NCBI GenBank assembly: GCA_025964935.1
Contig: JAOPXW010000104.1
Coordinates: 1-7,823 of the forward strand
Length of the DNA: 7,823 nucleotides
Direction of reading: 5' to 3'
Source of the DNA: Friedmanniella sp.
GTDB lineage: Bacteria; Actinomycetota; Actinomycetes; Propionibacteriales; Propionibacteriaceae
A model generated the notes under the pieces. The model ran no database searches and was not told the DNA's origin. It saw only the letters and a program-made list of their open reading frames with translations. Below, in pieces: positions 5,240-7,823 of the stretch. The translations under genes were made by a program, and so were the position numbers. The stretch's first letter is position 1. The number at the start of each line of letters is the position of its first letter.

Positions 5240-7823
5240 GTGAATGACCGTCTCATCGTCCGTGGTGCTCGTGAGCACAATCTCCGGAACATCTCCCTCG
5301 ATCTCCCCCGAGACGCCATCATCGTGTTCACCGGTCTGTCGGGCTCGGGGAAGTCGAGCCTGGCCTTCGACACGATCTTCGCGGAGGGCCAGCGCCGCTA
5401 CGTCGAGTCGCTGTCGGCGTACGCGCGGCAGTTCCTGGGCCAGATGGACAAGCCCGACGTCGACTTCATCGAGGGCCTCTCCCCGGCGGTGTCGATCGAC
5501 CAGAAGTCGACCAGCCGCAACCCGCGCTCCACCGTCGGGACGATCACCGAGGTCTACGACTACCTGCGGCTGCTGTTCGCCCGCGCCGGCCGTCCGCACT
5601 GCCCCATCTGCTCCGAGCCCATCAGCCGTCAGTCCCCCCAGCAGATCGTGGACCGGCTGATGGCGCTCCCCGAGGGCACCCGCTTCCAGATCCTCGCCCC
5701 CGTCGTCAGCGGCCGCAAGGGCGAGTACGTCGAGGTCTTCCGCCAGCTCGCCTCGGAGGGCTTCAGCCGCGCCCGGGTGGACGGCGAGGTCGTGCAGCTC
5801 ACCGAGCCGCCGGTCCTGGACAAGAAGTACAAGCACAACATCGAGGTCATCGTCGACCGGCTGGCGGTGAAGCCCAGTGTGAAGCAGCGGCTGACCGACT
5901 CGGTCGAGACCGCCCTCGGTCTGGCCCAGGGTGTGGTCGCGGTCGACTTCGTCGATCTGGACGAGAAGGACCCCCAACGCGAGCGCCGCTACTCCGAGAA
6001 GATGGCCTGCCCCAACGACCACGACATCGCGATCGACGAGCTCGAGCCCCGGCAGTTCTCCTTCAACGGTCCCTGGGGCGCCTGCCCGGTGTGCTCCGGG
6101 ATCGGGACCCGGATGGAGGTCGACCCGGAGCTGGTCGTCCCCGACGACGAGAAGACCCTGTCCGAGGGGGCCCTGGCTCCCTGGGCTTCGGCCCACGTGG
6201 CCGACTACTTCATCAGGCTGGTCGACTCGCTGGCCAAGGAGGCCGGGTTCAGCACCGAGGTGCCGTGGCACCGGCTGCCCGCGGCCGCCAAGAAGGTGCT
6301 GCTGTACGGCGTGCCCGGCCAGGTGCACGTCCGCTACAAGAACCGCTACGGCCGGGAGCGGAGCTACAACGCCTCGTACGAGGGGGTCGTCTCCTACATC
6401 GAGCGTCGGCACGCCGAGGCCGAGACCGACACGTCCCGGGAGCGGTTCGCCGGCTACATGCGGGAGGTGCCGTGCACGGCCTGCCACGGGGCGCGCCTCA
6501 AGCCGACCTCGCTGGCGGTGACCCTGGGCGGCAAGAACATCGCCGAGATCTCCTCCATGTCCATCGACGGGGCCGCGGCCTTCCTGAGGACGCTCGAGCT
6601 CAGCGACCGCGAGCGCCAGATCGCGGAGCGGGTGCTGAAGGAGATCAACGAGCGGCTCCGGTTCCTGCTCGACGTGGGGCTGGACTACCTGTCCCTCAGC
6701 CGCCCGACCGGCAGCCTGTCCGGCGGCGAGGCGCAGCGGATCCGGCTGGCCACCCAGATCGGGTCCGGCCTGGTCGGGGTGCTCTACGTCCTCGACGAGC
6801 CGAGCATCGGGCTGCACCAGCGCGACAACCTGCGGCTGATCGAGACCCTGGTCCGGCTGCGGAACCTGGGCAACACCCTGATCGTCGTCGAGCACGACGA
6901 GGACACCATCCGGATGGCGGACTGGGCCGTCGACATCGGCCCCGGGGCGGGCGAGCACGGCGGCCACGTCGTCGTCTCCGGACCGGTCCAGGAGCTGCTG
7001 GACCACCCGGACTCGCTGACCGGGGCGTACCTGTCGGGACGCCGGTCGATCCCGCTGCCGGAGACGCGACGGGCGCAGACCAAGGGGCGCGAGGTGACCG
7101 TCCACAACGCGGTCGAGCACAACCTGCAGAACGTGACCGTCTCGTTCCCGCTCGGCCAGCTGATCGCGGTCACCGGGGTGTCCGGGTCGGGCAAGTCGAC
7201 CCTGGTCAACAGCATCCTCTACACCTCACTGGCCAAGAAGATCTACAACGCCCGGGAGGTGCCCGGTCGGCACCGCTCGATCACCGGGGCCGACGAGATC
7301 GACAAGATCATCCACGTCGACCAGTCGCCGATCGGGCGTACGCCGCGGTCCAACCCGGCGACCTACACCGGGGTCTTCGACCACGTCCGGCGGCTGTTCT
7401 CCGAGACCCCGGAGGCGAAGGTGCGCGGCTACCAGCAGGGCCGCTTCTCCTTCAACGTGAAGGGCGGCCGGTGCGAGAACTGCACCGGCGACGGGACCAT
7501 CAAGATCGAGATGAACTTCCTGCCCGACGTCTACGTCCCGTGCGAGGTCTGCCACGGTGCGCGGTACAACCGGGAGACCCTCGAGGTGCACTACAAGGGC
7601 AAGTCCATCTCCGAGGTCCTGGACATGCCGATCGAGGAGGCCGCGGACTTCTTCGCCGCGATCCCGGCGATCGCGCGGCACCTGGTGACGCTCAAGGAGG
7701 TCGGTCTCGGCTACGTCCGTCTGGGCCAGTCCGCTCCCACGCTGTCGGGCGGCGAGGCACAGCGGGTCAAGCTGGCGAGCGAGCTGCAGAAGCGCTCCAC
7801 CGGCCGCACCCTCTACGTCCTGG
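5240..7823 (+). CDS. uvrA: Excinuclease ABC subunit A (3' end missing)
   Basis: DNA-damage sensor of nucleotide excision repair; a dimeric ABC-type ATPase that loads UvrB. 861 codons are open to the window edge with no frameshift, about nine tenths of a usual 950-residue protein. Landmarks: Walker A 1 GLSGSGKSS (Lys38); UvrB-binding region; first zinc module CPNDH (Cys257, His261) with CPVC (Cys282, Cys285); signature LSGGEAQRI (from Leu493); Walker [13 protein letters not shown] (Asp519, Glu520); H-loop VEHDED (His552); Walker A 2 GVSGSGKST (Lys652); second zinc finger CENC-X19-CEVC (745, 748, 768, 771); second LSGGEAQRV (about 835). The sequence ends in the second Walker B. The CX3H replacing CX2C in zinc module 1 is normal for actinobacterial UvrA. 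GTG 5240 is preferred (protein [17 protein letters not shown], aligned with mycobacterial MADRLIVKG) because ATG 5231 overlaps the promoter -10. ATG 5231 would add three residues. Confidence 0.97.
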   Translation, partial: MNDRLIVRGAREHNLRNISLDLPRDAIIVFTGLSGSGKSSLAFDTIFAEGQRRYVESLSAYARQFLGQMDKPDVDFIEGLSPAVSIDQKSTSRNPRSTVGTITEVYDYLRLLFARAGRPHCPICSEPISRQSPQQIVDRLMALPEGTRFQILAPVVSGRKGEYVEVFRQLASEGFSRARVDGEVVQLTEPPVLDKKYKHNIEVIVDRLAVKPSVKQRLTDSVETALGLAQGVVAVDFVDLDEKDPQRERRYSEKMACPNDHDIAIDELEPRQFSFNGPWGACPVCSGIGTRMEVDPELVVPDDEKTLSEGALAPWASAHVADYFIRLVDSLAKEAGFSTEVPWHRLPAAAKKVLLYGVPGQVHVRYKNRYGRERSYNASYEGVVSYIERRHAEAETDTSRERFAGYMREVPCTACHGARLKPTSLAVTLGGKNIAEISSMSIDGAAAFLRTLELSDRERQIAERVLKEINERLRFLLDVGLDYLSLSRPTGSLSGGEAQRIRLATQIGSGLVGVLYVLDEPSIGLHQRDNLRLIETLVRLRNLGNTLIVVEHDEDTIRMADWAVDIGPGAGEHGGHVVVSGPVQELLDHPDSLTGAYLSGRRSIPLPETRRAQTKGREVTVHNAVEHNLQNVTVSFPLGQLIAVTGVSGSGKSTLVNSILYTSLAKKIYNAREVPGRHRSITGADEIDKIIHVDQSPIGRTPRSNPATYTGVFDHVRRLFSETPEAKVRGYQQGRFSFNVKGGRCENCTGDGTIKIEMNFLPDVYVPCEVCHGARYNRETLEVHYKGKSISEVLDMPIEEAADFFAAIPAIARHLVTLKEVGLGYVRLGQSAPTLSGGEAQRVKLASELQKRSTGRTLYVL

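Noticed and set aside
3370..5247. 625-codon plus-strand open frame across the MBL and MDMPI-family genes
   Set aside because: Both minus-strand genes have complete motif sets and good starts; the plus-strand product is a Pro/Gly/Arg-rich shadow that also crosses a tandem repeat and the uvrA promoter.
5213..7120. 635-codon open frame on the minus strand opposite uvrA
   Set aside because: It is the antisense shadow of uvrA; the plus-strand frame carries every UvrA motif, and the antisense translation is a low-complexity Gly/Leu/Val/Asp-rich string without domains.

Overview
The window is high-GC DNA with strong G/C preference at third codon positions. It most likely comes from an actinomycete. 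Two gene families in it, a mycothiol-type arsenate reductase and a maleylpyruvate-isomerase-fold protein, belong to mycothiol-using Actinobacteria, and the UvrA sequence is very close to the mycobacterial/actinobacterial type. I cannot name a genus; a Propionibacteriales-like organism is a guess.

Layout, left to right. (1) 1-405: 3' part of an arsenate reductase (+). (2) 427-493: a degenerate 36-bp-period tandem duplication. (3) 520-1692: NagA, N-acetylglucosamine-6-phosphate deacetylase (+). (4) 1693-2853: a two-component cluster (+) that looks decayed. It holds a promoter-like region, a possible small cistron that has lost its start codon and carries a frameshift, an intact single-domain response regulator, and a histidine kinase that is frameshifted after its H-box and has lost its ATPase domain. 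(5) 2854-3533: a cassette-like unit in which a SnoaL/NTF2-like gene, with its own promoter and a perfect TGTGA-N6-TCACA operator-like dyad, lies between two 69-bp palindromic direct repeats that match at 65 of 69 positions. (6) 3544-5139 on the minus strand: a glyoxalase-II-like metallo-beta-lactamase-fold hydrolase and a mycothiol-dependent maleylpyruvate isomerase family protein, with a 15-bp tandem repeat between them. (7) 5240-7823 (+): uvrA, open to the window end, behind a promoter that matches the PafBC (RecA-independent DNA-damage) consensus and predicts a leaderless mRNA starting at GTG 5240.

How the genes fit together: the MBL hydrolase, the MDMPI-family gene and uvrA form the kind of neighbourhood often seen beside actinobacterial uvrA. 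The rest is a set of separate housekeeping or accessory genes, not one pathway. The most interesting parts are the repeat-bounded SnoaL unit next to the broken histidine kinase, and the start and promoter of uvrA. I saw no tRNA, rRNA, CRISPR array, transposase or convincing new multi-gene system.
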